From the NCBI GenBank assembly GCA_000952975.1, contig LM997412.1, positions 496,001 to 560,000 of the forward strand: a DNA stretch of 64,000 bases, in the 5' to 3' direction. The position numbers and the translations under genes are program-made. Position 1 is the stretch's first letter. The number at the start of each line of letters is the position of its first letter. The stretch comes from Peptoniphilus sp. ING2-D1G (lineage in GTDB: Bacteria > Bacillota > Clostridia > Tissierellales > Peptoniphilaceae). The notes below the pieces were generated by a model. That model had not been told where the DNA came from. It worked only from the letters and a program-made list of their open reading frames with translations, and did no database searches. Below, in pieces: positions 1 to 8,488 of the stretch.

Positions 1-2
1 AT

Positions 3-953
3 TCAGAGAAGGAAAACACTGCAAAGAACAGTACAAACAACACGGCTGTGGAAAAAGAAACATCTGAAGGTCAAAAAAATATTAAAGTCGGAATAATTCA
101 ATTTACTCAACATGTTGCACTGGACAGAACAAGAGAAGGATTTTTGGAAGAATTAAAGAATTTAGGATACACAGTTGAAGAAAATACGGTCAATGTAAGT
201 GGAGAAATTTCATTGATTCCCACAACTGCAAAGAAATTTGAAGGCGATGAAGTCGATATAATTTATGCAATAGCAACTCCTGCTGCTCAAGGAGCTAAAA
301 ATGCCGTGGCTGATATTCCAATTATATTCAATGCAGTTACGGATCCCTTATCTGCGGAACTTGTGGATACAAATGAAAAACCGGATGGAAATGTAACGGG
401 AGTTTCAGATTATTTTTCAATTGAAACTCAACTGAAGAACTTCTTGGAAATATTCCCGGACTCAAAAAAATTAGGCGTTCTTTACTCTACAGGTGAGGCA
501 AATTCGGAAGCTCAAATAAAAGAACTTGAAGAAGTAACTGCAAACTTGGGAATTGAACTCGTAAAAGCGGGAGTAACCACTACAAATGATGTTTCTGCAG
601 CGATGACATCACTTGTGACAAAAATTGACAGTTATGTTGCAATACAAGATAACTTAGCATCATCTGCCGCAAGCGTAATAGCAGATAGTTTAAAACAAGC
701 TCAAATACCTTCTTTCTCCGGAGAGTCGGGACCGGTTGAAAACGGGCTGTTATTTTCAGATGGCATAGATTATGTAGAGCTTGGAAAGAGTGCAGGAAAA
801 ATTGCAGATGAGATAATTGGCGGAAAATCTCCGGCGCAAATACCTGTGGTATTCTCGACACAAACTAAAAGAACAGTAAACAAAACCACCGCCGATGCAC
901 TTGGAATAGATGCAAATTCAGATCTATTCAAGAATGCACAGATAGTTGATTAG
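3..953 (+). CDS. ABC transporter substrate-binding lipoprotein (5' truncated by window)
   Basis: The reading frame is open to the left edge, so the signal peptide and lipobox lie outside the window. The visible start is a Ser/Asn/Thr/Lys-rich linker, typical just after a lipoprotein anchor, then the mature fold beginning near IKVGIIQFTQH. The protein resembles the PF04392 family (TrpX/YtrX-like periplasmic-type binding proteins), which deliver small ligands such as tryptophan or other aromatic compounds to an ABC permease. Conserved-looking stretches are IIYAIATPAAQ and IIFNAVTDP. About 316 residues are visible. It is followed after 9 bp by the permease and then the ATPase, so the three genes form one import operon. 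The ligand cannot be read from the sequence. A GTG at 48 is an internal codon, not the start. Confidence 0.85.
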   Translation, partial: SEKENTAKNSTNNTAVEKETSEGQKNIKVGIIQFTQHVALDRTREGFLEELKNLGYTVEENTVNVSGEISLIPTTAKKFEGDEVDIIYAIATPAAQGAKNAVADIPIIFNAVTDPLSAELVDTNEKPDGNVTGVSDYFSIETQLKNFLEIFPDSKKLGVLYSTGEANSEAQIKELEEVTANLGIELVKAGVTTTNDVSAAMTSLVTKIDSYVAIQDNLASSAASVIADSLKQAQIPSFSGESGPVENGLLFSDGIDYVELGKSAGKIADEIIGGKSPAQIPVVFSTQTKRTVNKTTADALGIDANSDLFKNAQIVD

Positions 954-962
954 GAGGACTAA

Positions 963-1871
963 ATGTTTAAGGGATTAATTTCGGTACTTGGATCATCAGT
1001 TGAGGTAGGGCTTATTTTTTCCATACTTGCCATAGGAGTAGTGTTGACATACAAAGTTTTAGACGTTGCAGACTTATCTGTTGAAGGAACTTTTCCATTA
1101 GGAGCTTTCATATTTGCGGCTTTGGCGGTAAAGGGAGTAGATCCGATTATTGCAATTATACTCAGTTTCATAGGTGGAATGTGTGCAGGGCTTTTAACTT
1201 ACTTGTTGTATAAGAAGTTAAAAATAGCGGCACTTCTTGCAGGTATCCTCACAATGACAATGCTTTACTCCATAAATTTAAGGATTACAGGAAAGAGCAA
1301 TGTTCCTTTGTTTGAATTCGGCTCAATATTTAAAAATTTTGAATTTTTGCCGAGGATGGCAGTGCTTGCAATAATTGTTTTGATATTAAAATTAATTTTG
1401 GATTATTTTTTCAAAACAGAACAAGGCTACTTGCTCATAGTTACAGGAGACAATGAATCCCTTGTAAAATCTCTTGGCAAAAATCCTGAAGTTTATATAT
1501 TATCGGGATTTATGCTCTCAAACGCCCTTGTGGCATTGAGTGGTTCTTTAATGGCACAGCACCAAGGATTTGCAGACGTTCAAATGGGGACATCAATGAT
1601 AGTTACAGCTCTTGCATCTATTATAATCGGGGATACGATTTTAAAAAATAACAGAAAACTCAAATATACCACAAGAGCAATTATAGGAGCGATATTATAC
1701 AGAATAATTTCAGGGCTTGCAATTCATTTAGGGCTAAATCCCAATGATCTTAAGCTCATAACGGCGCTTATAGTAATAATTTTCATAGCATATAACAATA
1801 TCAGCAATGAATCCAATTTAAATAAAATGATAAAAAAAGAGTTAGGAGAGAAAAATGTTAACAATAAATAA
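963..1871 (+). CDS. ABC transporter permease (BPD_transp_2 family)
   Basis: This 302-residue, strongly hydrophobic protein has about eight to nine predicted membrane segments. It resembles the branched-chain/TrpY-like inner-membrane permease family that pairs with PF04392 binding proteins. The stretch LSVEGTFPLGAF near residue 37 is typical of that family. An AGGAG ribosome site lies just before the ATG, inside the tail of the upstream gene. Its 3' end overlaps the ATPase gene by 17 bp, which suggests translational coupling. Substrate is undetermined; family relatives import tryptophan or related compounds. Confidence 0.85.
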   Translation: MFKGLISVLGSSVEVGLIFSILAIGVVLTYKVLDVADLSVEGTFPLGAFIFAALAVKGVDPIIAIILSFIGGMCAGLLTYLLYKKLKIAALLAGILTMTMLYSINLRITGKSNVPLFEFGSIFKNFEFLPRMAVLAIIVLILKLILDYFFKTEQGYLLIVTGDNESLVKSLGKNPEVYILSGFMLSNALVALSGSLMAQHQGFADVQMGTSMIVTALASIIIGDTILKNNRKLKYTTRAIIGAILYRIISGLAIHLGLNPNDLKLITALIVIIFIAYNNISNESNLNKMIKKELGEKNVNNK

Positions 1872-2628
1872 CTTGAGCAAAACCTTTTATCCATGCACAC
1901 CGGAGGAGCAAAAAGTATTCGACCAATTTTCTTTAGATATTAAAGAAAATGTATGTACAACTATTATCGGACCTAACGGATGTGGCAAGTCTACATTGTT
2001 TAACCTGATAAGCGGCAGCTTAACCAGTGATGAAGGAAGCATAAAGCTCAAAAATATTGAACTGACAGATCTTCCTGAAGAGAAAAGAGCGGTTTATATA
2101 AGCAAGGTAAATCAAGATCCCTCCATGGGAGTATCACCTAATTTAAACATTCTTGAAAATATGGCCATCGCCTTTAAAAAGGGAAATAAATTCACCTTTA
2201 AAAAATTAATCAAAAATACCGACATAGACTTGTTGGTAAAAAAATTAAAAGAGCTTGATTTAGGGCTTGAAGATAAATTGACCACTCAAGTTAAATTTCT
2301 TTCTGGAGGACAAAGGCAATCTCTATCGCTTCTTATGGCTACTATAAAAAGCCCGGATTTGCTGTTGTTGGATGAACATACGGCGGCTCTTGACCCCAAA
2401 ACCTCAAAACTTATAATGGACAAGACAAGGGATTTAATAACCAGAGAAAAAATCACAACATTGATGATAACTCATAATTTAAGACATGCCATCGAATACT
2501 CCCACAGAATCATAATGATGAACAAAGGTCAAATTGTCTTGGATGTATTGGCTGAAGATATTACGGAATCTGAATTAAATAAACTGTACAATGAAAATAT
2601 TTTAAGAGACCTAAGGCAGGCATCTTAA
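1855..2628 (+). CDS. ABC transporter ATP-binding protein
   Basis: This 257-residue ABC ATPase should energise the importer encoded by the two preceding genes. Visible motifs are Walker A GPNGCGKST (residues 39-47), the signature LSGGQRQS and Walker B LLLLDEHTAALD followed by the H-loop MITHN. All catalytic motifs look intact. The ATG overlaps the end of the permease gene and is preceded by TTAGGAGAG. It is the last gene of the operon and is followed by a strong hairpin terminator. Confidence 0.92.
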   Translation: MLTINNLSKTFYPCTPEEQKVFDQFSLDIKENVCTTIIGPNGCGKSTLFNLISGSLTSDEGSIKLKNIELTDLPEEKRAVYISKVNQDPSMGVSPNLNILENMAIAFKKGNKFTFKKLIKNTDIDLLVKKLKELDLGLEDKLTTQVKFLSGGQRQSLSLLMATIKSPDLLLLDEHTAALDPKTSKLIMDKTRDLITREKITTLMITHNLRHAIEYSHRIIMMNKGQIVLDVLAEDITESELNKLYNENILRDLRQAS

Positions 2629-2689
2629 ATTGTTTGAAAGAGAAAAACCAAATAATAAGAAATAGCTATCGAAGAATAAAATGCATAAA

Positions 2690-2724
2690 AATAAGAGAGT
2701 CGAAGGTTCGGCTCTCTTATTTTT
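2690..2724. terminator. Bidirectional intrinsic terminator between ABC operon and brnQ
   Basis: The arms AATAAGAGAGTCGAA and TTCGGCTCTCTTATT pair over 15 positions with one G-T. The right arm runs into T5 on the plus strand, and the left arm is preceded by A5, which gives a U-tract on the minus strand. It therefore serves the convergent genes on both sides. Confidence 0.85.
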
Positions 2725-2728
2725 GTGT

Positions 2729-4003
2729 TCAATCTTTTTCCAATAAGGTACCTGTCATTGCAAAGACGATTGCGGGAATCATCCACACAAAGGATTGCAC
2801 AGTTTCAGGGAACAGACCGTAAAAAGCATCTAAAAATCCCGGAGTTATTCCAATTGAGGAAAGTATAGAGGATATAGTCGGAAGCAAAGCTCCGATTACT
2901 CCGCCTATATATGTATATCTCTTTATATAGGGTTTTTCGTCAAATAAATTTAAAACAACAAGCACGATGGAAATAGGATACATCATGGAAAGTACGGGCA
3001 CAGAGATTTTAACTATAGTTTCAACACCTCTTACTGCCATGAGTCCACTGAAAACAGAAGCGATAATCGCCCAAGTGCTGTAATTTATTTTGCCATTTGT
3101 CATTCTTTCAAAAAAGGAGCTGAAAGTAGATGTAAGACCGATGGCGGTAGTAAGACATGCAAGTATCATTATTATGCACATAGCCACTGTCCCGATTTTC
3201 CCAAGAAGACCTTCGGCAATATAAATCAGAAGCTCAACCCTTGAAAGACTTTCAATGCCCAGAGATGAAGTCGTAGCACCTATGTAAATAAGACCGCCAT
3301 ATACAAAACAAAGCCCCAAAGCGGCAATTATGGCAGCTTTAACGGTCAAGCTGTATATTTGAGATTTATCGGTGATATTTTTAACCTCATATCCATTTAT
3401 TATTACGGAAGTAAAGGCGAGGGCGGCTAAGGCGTCCATAGTTTGATATCCCTCTTCGAAACTTCGTGCAAAAACGTTTTTCATTCCTGTATCTATGATA
3501 TCAGATAAAGGAGAAACCACTCCTTTAACTATCACGACAACAAGTAATAGGATGAGAGTCGGAGTTAATATTGCACCTAAATTATCAACAATATCCGTTG
3601 GTCGCAATACAAAAAACAATACTATCGCAAAAAACACCGCTGAAGAAATTATCGGATTCAGATTTTCAAATAATGCCACTTGTAAAAGCTCATATGTAGT
3701 TGCTGCAGTTCTCGGGATTGCAAGACCCGGTCCTATGGAAAGTAAAACCAAAGTTCCAAAGAGAAAACCGGACTTATTTCCCAGTTTACCGGTTATGTTT
3801 TCAAGATTGCCTCCGGATTTTATAGTGGCTACTACACCCAACATTACAAGTCCTACAGCAGTCAATAAAAATCCTAAAATTGCAGGAATAAATTCCGATC
3901 CTACCCACAAACCCAAAGTGGGGGGGAAGATAAGGTTACCGGCTCCGAAAAACATTGAAAAAAGAGCAAATCCCGATACCAAAATCAAATTCTTTTTTTT
4001 CAT
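2729..4003 (-). CDS. brnQ: Branched-chain amino acid:cation symporter BrnQ
   Basis: This 424-residue, 12-TM-type membrane protein imports leucine, isoleucine and valine with Na+ or H+. The N-terminus MKKKNLILVSGFALFSMFFG and the following GAGNLIFPP motif are diagnostic of the BrnQ/LIV-II family. A longer reading frame extends 26 codons upstream, but the start at 4003 is preceded by AAGGAGGATTAATT, so I use it. It is transcribed towards the ABC operon and is divergent from oadA. It appears to be a single-gene unit. Confidence 0.93.
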   Translation of the reverse strand: MKKKNLILVSGFALFSMFFGAGNLIFPPTLGLWVGSEFIPAILGFLLTAVGLVMLGVVATIKSGGNLENITGKLGNKSGFLFGTLVLLSIGPGLAIPRTAATTYELLQVALFENLNPIISSAVFFAIVLFFVLRPTDIVDNLGAILTPTLILLLVVVIVKGVVSPLSDIIDTGMKNVFARSFEEGYQTMDALAALAFTSVIINGYEVKNITDKSQIYSLTVKAAIIAALGLCFVYGGLIYIGATTSSLGIESLSRVELLIYIAEGLLGKIGTVAMCIIMILACLTTAIGLTSTFSSFFERMTNGKINYSTWAIIASVFSGLMAVRGVETIVKISVPVLSMMYPISIVLVVLNLFDEKPYIKRYTYIGGVIGALLPTISSILSSIGITPGFLDAFYGLFPETVQSFVWMIPAIVFAMTGTLLEKD

Positions 4004-4137
4004 AATTAATCCTCCTTGACTTAAACAGTATATCACAAAGTGTAAGGCATAAAAAGAATATAAGTTTATTGATAGTGGCATAAATATAAATTTATGTTAT
4101 GCTTTATTTAGATGATAAAAATATTTAGAGGTGAAAA

Positions 4138-5484
4138 ATGTCCGGCAAAAGAATTGAATTTGTAGACACCACATTAAGAGATGCTCACCAAAGTCTGATG
4201 GCGACAAGGTTAAGTTGGAATGACTTCAAAGACAGTTTGGAGTTGATGGATGAAGCGGGATATAAAGCTTTAGAGTGTTGGGGAGGAGCTACCTTCGATT
4301 CCTGCATCAGATTTTTAGGAGAAGATCCCTGGGAAAGGCTTAGAAATATAAAATCAAAGCTTAAAAATACCAAGACGCAGATGCTCCTTAGAGGTCAAAA
4401 TCTATTGGGATATAAAAATTACCCCGACGATATAGTAGAAAAATTTGTTGAACTCTCCATAAAAAACGGAATCGACATAGTGAGAGTTTTTGATGCGTTA
4501 AATGATTTGAGAAACTTAGAGGTATCCATTGAATCAGTAAAAAAATACGCAGGAGAAGTACAAGTTGCTATCGCTTATACAGTTTCCGATATACATAGCA
4601 CACAGTACTACATTGACCTTTGTAAAGACATTTTGGAAATGGGAGCCGATTCCATAGCAATTAAGGATATGTCCGGCATTTTGACACCATATAAAGCCTA
4701 TGAGTTGGTAAAATCCATAAAAACCCTAACGGACTTGCCTCTGGAAATACATTCTCACTGCGCCGCCGGAATGGCTCAGATGAGTTATTTAAAGTCCATT
4801 GAAGCGGGTGCCGATATCATAGATACCGCCATATCTCCCTTTGCAGGAGGGACATCTCAGCCGGCGGCTGAAGCTATGCACGTAGTTATAAAGGAAATGG
4901 GCTATACCAGTCCTTTGAATCTTGAAAAACTGGAAGAATTGGCGAGTTTTTTTGCAAAGGTTAAGGAAAAATACATAGAGAAGGGAACCATTCCCGTAAA
5001 ATTGCTCTCTTCAGATCCTAAAGGATTGATTTATCAAGTTCCTGGAGGAATGTTGTCAAATCTGTATTCTCAACTGAAAAGCATGGGTAAAGTAGATTGT
5101 TTTGAAAAAGTATTAAATGAAATTCCCCACGTCAGAAAGGATTTGGGATATCCGCCACTGGTAACCCCCATGAGTCAAATGGTCGGCTCTCAAGCTACAT
5201 TTAATGTGATCATGGGAGAAAGATACAAAATGGTGCCGACGGAAATCAAGGAGTATCTTAGAGGATTTTACGGCAAAAGTCCGGCGCCTATAGATGAAGA
5301 CTTTAAAAGAAGCATTATAGGAGACCTCAGCGTAATAAAAGACAGACCGGCCAACCATTTAGATCCATTATATGATAGTTACAAAGAGGAATACGGAGAT
5401 AAATTAAAGAGCGAAGAAGACTTGATGACATATATATTATTCCCTGAAGCGGCGGAAGAATTTTTTAAAAGTAAATATGCATAA
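4138..5484 (+). CDS. oadA: Oxaloacetate decarboxylase/pyruvate carboxylase-type carboxyltransferase subunit
   Basis: This 448-residue protein is the carboxyltransferase half of a biotin-dependent enzyme, as in oxaloacetate decarboxylase alpha, pyruvate carboxylase subunit B or transcarboxylase 5S. The opening motif FVDTTLRDAHQSLMATR (residues 8-24) is the family hallmark, and LEIHSHCAAGMA carries the metal-binding HxH near residue 205. The central TIM barrel and C-terminal PYC/OADA domain are present, but the biotinyl domain with its AMKM motif is absent. A separate biotin carrier must be encoded elsewhere. No decarboxylase membrane subunits are adjacent, so the partner and reaction direction are unknown. 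Confidence 0.88.
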   Translation: MSGKRIEFVDTTLRDAHQSLMATRLSWNDFKDSLELMDEAGYKALECWGGATFDSCIRFLGEDPWERLRNIKSKLKNTKTQMLLRGQNLLGYKNYPDDIVEKFVELSIKNGIDIVRVFDALNDLRNLEVSIESVKKYAGEVQVAIAYTVSDIHSTQYYIDLCKDILEMGADSIAIKDMSGILTPYKAYELVKSIKTLTDLPLEIHSHCAAGMAQMSYLKSIEAGADIIDTAISPFAGGTSQPAAEAMHVVIKEMGYTSPLNLEKLEELASFFAKVKEKYIEKGTIPVKLLSSDPKGLIYQVPGGMLSNLYSQLKSMGKVDCFEKVLNEIPHVRKDLGYPPLVTPMSQMVGSQATFNVIMGERYKMVPTEIKEYLRGFYGKSPAPIDEDFKRSIIGDLSVIKDRPANHLDPLYDSYKEEYGDKLKSEEDLMTYILFPEAAEEFFKSKYA

Positions 5485-5550
5485 AACAGATAGATTTTTA
5501 AAAGTAAATATGCATAAAACAGATAGATTTTTAAAAATAAGTGCATAAAC
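5463..5550 (+). repeat. 33-bp tandem duplication spanning the oadA stop codon
   Basis: A 33-bp unit beginning TTTTAAAAGTAAATATGC occurs at 5463-5495 and again, identical, at 5496-5528. A third degraded partial copy continues to about 5550. The unit contains the last codons and TAA stop of oadA, so the stop context is duplicated just downstream. Confidence 0.85.
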
Positions 5551-5605
5551 ATTGGTCAGAGACATCAACATGTAAAAAGACCCCTTACTATAAATTTAAA
5601 TTAAG

Positions 5606-5632
5606 AGCCTTTTTTTACGAAGGCTTTTTTTA
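5606..5632 (+). terminator. Intrinsic terminator downstream of oadA
   Basis: AGCCTT pairs with AAGGCT around an 8-nt loop, and T8 follows directly. The stem is short, but the U-tract is strong. Confidence 0.6.
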
Positions 5633-5770
5633 TACAATTTTTACCATTAGTAAAAAACACATGAATCTAAGCCCATTATAAAATAAAATAATATACGAAA
5701 CAGGGCTTATATGATATAATAAAGCAATAAAACGATTTCATATTTACTACAACATATAGGAGGTTTATAA

Positions 5771-7834
5771 ATGAAAGTTTACAGTACGGAGATGGTTAGA
5801 AACTTAGCTTTAGTAGGGCATAGTGGAAGTGGAAAAACAAATTTAACAGAAGCTATGCTATTTCAGACAGGTGCTACAAAAAAATTAGGCAGTGTTTCAG
5901 ACAAGAACACTCTAAGTGATTTCTCCAAGGAGGAAATGGAAAGAGGTTCATCGATAGGAACGAGCATTATTCCCATAGAATGGAGAAATTACAAAGTAAA
6001 CGTCATCGATACTCCCGGATATCTTGACTTTGTCGGAGAAGCCTACGGAGCTTTGCGTGCATCTGAAGCTGTATTGATGGTTGTAGATGCCACAGCAGGT
6101 GTTGAAGTCGGCACGGAAAGAATGTGGAAGTACACTGAAAAAATCGGAATGCCAAGAATAGTATTCGTAAATAAAATAGATGGAGAAAATGTAAATTTCA
6201 GAAGATTGATGGAAGAATTGGAAAATGCCTTCGGCAAAAAAGTTGTTCCCTTTTCAATTCCAATAGGAGAAGGAGAAAACTTCATAGGCGTTACAGATGT
6301 AATTTTCCAAAAGGGTTTTAAATACGTAAATGGAGCTCCGGAAGAGATTGAATTAACTCACGATCAAGTAAAAGCCACAGAAAGAATTTATGAAGAGATA
6401 GCGGAAGTCGCGGCAGGTTCTGATGAAGTTTTAATGGAAAAATATTTTTCAGGTGAAAAATTCACAAGAGAAGATCTCTTAAGAGGAGTTACCTCCGCGT
6501 TATTGTCGGGAGAAGCAGTTCCACTTCTTGTGGGATCAGGAGAAAAAGGTATCGGAATAGATATTTTATTAAATACCATAGTCAACTACATGCCGGCACC
6601 CAACGATGAAAGAGCGCATTTAGGATTTAGAGTCGAAGAAGGAGAACCCAAAAAAGTATCCGCCGATGAACCCTTCTCATCGGTTATTTTCAAAACCATC
6701 ACAGACCCCTTTGTGGGAAAAATTTCAATATTTAAAGTTATTTCCGGCAAAATCACAAAAAACACAGCTCTTTATAACTCCACAAAGGACACCAATGAGA
6801 AACTTGGCGGACTCTATGCAATGAGAGGCAAAAAGCAATTCGAAGTTGAAGAAATTCAAGCAGGTGACATAGGAGCCACTACAAAACTTCAAGAATCGGA
6901 AACAGGAGATACTTTATGCGATAAGTCCAACAAAATAATCTATAAAAAGATTAAATATCCAACTCCGGTATTATTCTATGCCATCGAACCTAAGACAAAG
7001 GGAGATGAAGAAAAACTATCCACCTCTCTTAGAAGATTAAGAGAAGAAGATCCAAGTTTTGTAATTGAAAGAAATGCTGAGACAAAACAACTCACCATCG
7101 GAGGACAAGGGCAAGTACAACTTGATGTAATTCTTGAAAAACTTAAAAACACCTTCGGAGTTGAAGTAAATATAATTCCCTTTATAATTCCCTACAGAGA
7201 AACCATCAGAGGAACGGCATCAGTTCAAGGAAAGCACAAAAAACAATCGGGTGGAGCGGGCCAATACGGAGATGTTTGGATCAGATTTGAACCCATAGAA
7301 GAAGGATTTGAATTCGCCGAAGAAGTATTCGGAGGATCAGTGCCGAAGAATTACTTCCCGGCAGTGGAAAAGGGAATCATAGAATCCAAGGAAAAGGGAG
7401 TACTTGCAGGCTATCCCGTCACCAATTTCAAAGCCGTATTATACGACGGATCCTATCATGATGTAGACTCCAATGAAATTTCCTTTAAATTGGCGGCATC
7501 TCTTGCCTTCAAGAAAGGTATGCAAGAAGCGAAACCCGTCCTTCTTGAACCCATTATGAAAGTGGAAGTATCAATTCCCGACTCATATCTTGGAGATGTA
7601 ATGGGAGATATGAATAAGCGTCGTGGAAGAATTTTGGGAATGGACCAACAGGGAGACGGCTCTCAAATATTGATAGCTGAAGCTCCGCAAGCCGAAATGT
7701 TTGAATACTCCATTGACCTAAGAGCCATGACACAGGGAAGAGGAACCTTTACAATGGAATTTGTAAGATATGAAGAAGTTCCTGCAAATATTTCAGAAAA
7801 AATAGTAGCTGAAGCAAATAACAAAGAAGAATAA
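5771..7834 (+). CDS. Elongation factor G-like translational GTPase (EF-G2 type)
   Basis: This 687-residue protein has the full EF-G domain layout: G domain, domain II, domains III-V. Visible motifs are G1 GHSGSGKT (residues 16-23), G3 DTPGYLDF and G4 NKID. Canonical EF-G has AHIDAGKTT and NKMD at these places, and the Thr-rich switch I region also differs (GSSIGTSI). This points to the second, EF-G-like paralogue family rather than the main fusA, which normally sits with rpsL/rpsG. The function of such paralogues is not firmly known. AGGAGG lies 8 nt before the ATG. The gene stands alone. Confidence 0.85.
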   Translation: MKVYSTEMVRNLALVGHSGSGKTNLTEAMLFQTGATKKLGSVSDKNTLSDFSKEEMERGSSIGTSIIPIEWRNYKVNVIDTPGYLDFVGEAYGALRASEAVLMVVDATAGVEVGTERMWKYTEKIGMPRIVFVNKIDGENVNFRRLMEELENAFGKKVVPFSIPIGEGENFIGVTDVIFQKGFKYVNGAPEEIELTHDQVKATERIYEEIAEVAAGSDEVLMEKYFSGEKFTREDLLRGVTSALLSGEAVPLLVGSGEKGIGIDILLNTIVNYMPAPNDERAHLGFRVEEGEPKKVSADEPFSSVIFKTITDPFVGKISIFKVISGKITKNTALYNSTKDTNEKLGGLYAMRGKKQFEVEEIQAGDIGATTKLQESETGDTLCDKSNKIIYKKIKYPTPVLFYAIEPKTKGDEEKLSTSLRRLREEDPSFVIERNAETKQLTIGGQGQVQLDVILEKLKNTFGVEVNIIPFIIPYRETIRGTASVQGKHKKQSGGAGQYGDVWIRFEPIEEGFEFAEEVFGGSVPKNYFPAVEKGIIESKEKGVLAGYPVTNFKAVLYDGSYHDVDSNEISFKLAASLAFKKGMQEAKPVLLEPIMKVEVSIPDSYLGDVMGDMNKRRGRILGMDQQGDGSQILIAEAPQAEMFEYSIDLRAMTQGRGTFTMEFVRYEEVPANISEKIVAEANNKEE

Positions 7835-7884
7835 TTTGTTAAAATCAAATAACTGATAATAAAAAACCCGGCATAATGTACTGA

Positions 7885-7927
7885 CCCCCTAAAGTTGGAC
7901 CAGCAAATTCAACTTTAGGGGGTTTTT
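7885..7927 (+). terminator. Intrinsic terminator with a perfect 13-bp stem
   Basis: CCCCCTAAAGTTG (7885-7897) pairs perfectly with CAACTTTAGGGGG (7910-7922) around a 12-nt loop and is followed by T5. It lies about 50 bp after the EF-G-like gene. The left arm context TGTACTGACCCCCTAAAG resembles the ends of some IS3-family elements, but no transposase is present. Confidence 0.75.
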
Positions 7928-7948
7928 ATGCAAAAATTCCTAAATCAT

Positions 7949-8459
7949 ACAATCAACTTGAATAATCAACGCTAACAACGACGGGCGGACGAAGGCGGCC
8001 GCCCCTACGGAAAACATGAACAATCAAATAACCAACGCAGGGGACGATGCCCTCATCGTCCCGAATAATTCACTGACCCTACAATCAATTTGAATCATAA
8101 ACGCTAATGACGACGGGCGGACGAAGGCGGCCGCCCCTACGGAAAACATGAACAATCAAATAACCAACGTAGGGGACGATGCCCTCATCGTCCCGAATAA
8201 TTCACTGACCCTACAATCAATTTGAATCATAAATGCTAACGACGACGGGCGGACGAAGGCGGCCGCCCCTACGGAAAACATGAACAATCAAATAACCAAC
8301 GTAGGGGACGATGCCTTCATCGTCCCGAATAATTCACTGACCCTACAATCAATTTGAATCATAAACGCTAATGACGACGGGCGGACGAAGGCGGCCGCCC
8401 CTACGGAAAACATGAATAATCAAATGCCTAACGTAGGGGATGATGCCTTCATCGTCCCG
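7949..8459. repeat. Tandem array, four units of 132 bp built from two hairpin modules
   Basis: The marker ACGGGCGGACGAAGG recurs at 7981, 8113, 8245 and 8377, an exact 132-bp period. Each unit carries module A (GGGCGGACG, loop AAGG, CGGCCGCCC, then CTAC) and, inverted relative to it, module B (GTAGGGGACGATG, loop CCTT or CCCT, CATCGTCCCG). Units differ at only a few positions. The first unit is diverged at its left end. No protein-coding potential is supported. The array fills the gap between the EF-G-like gene and the transporter gene. Confidence 0.93.
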
Positions 8460-8488
8460 AAATACGAACAAAATGCAAATAACTTATT

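Noticed and set aside
2634..2822. 62-codon frame after the ABC operon
   Set aside because: It runs through the bidirectional terminator and into the end of brnQ and has no ribosome site.
3495..4019. 174-codon frame opposite brnQ
   Set aside because: It is antisense to a well-supported transporter gene and lacks a ribosome site.
7949..8459. CRISPR array
   Set aside because: The repeats are 132 bp with no unique spacers of constant length and no cas genes nearby.
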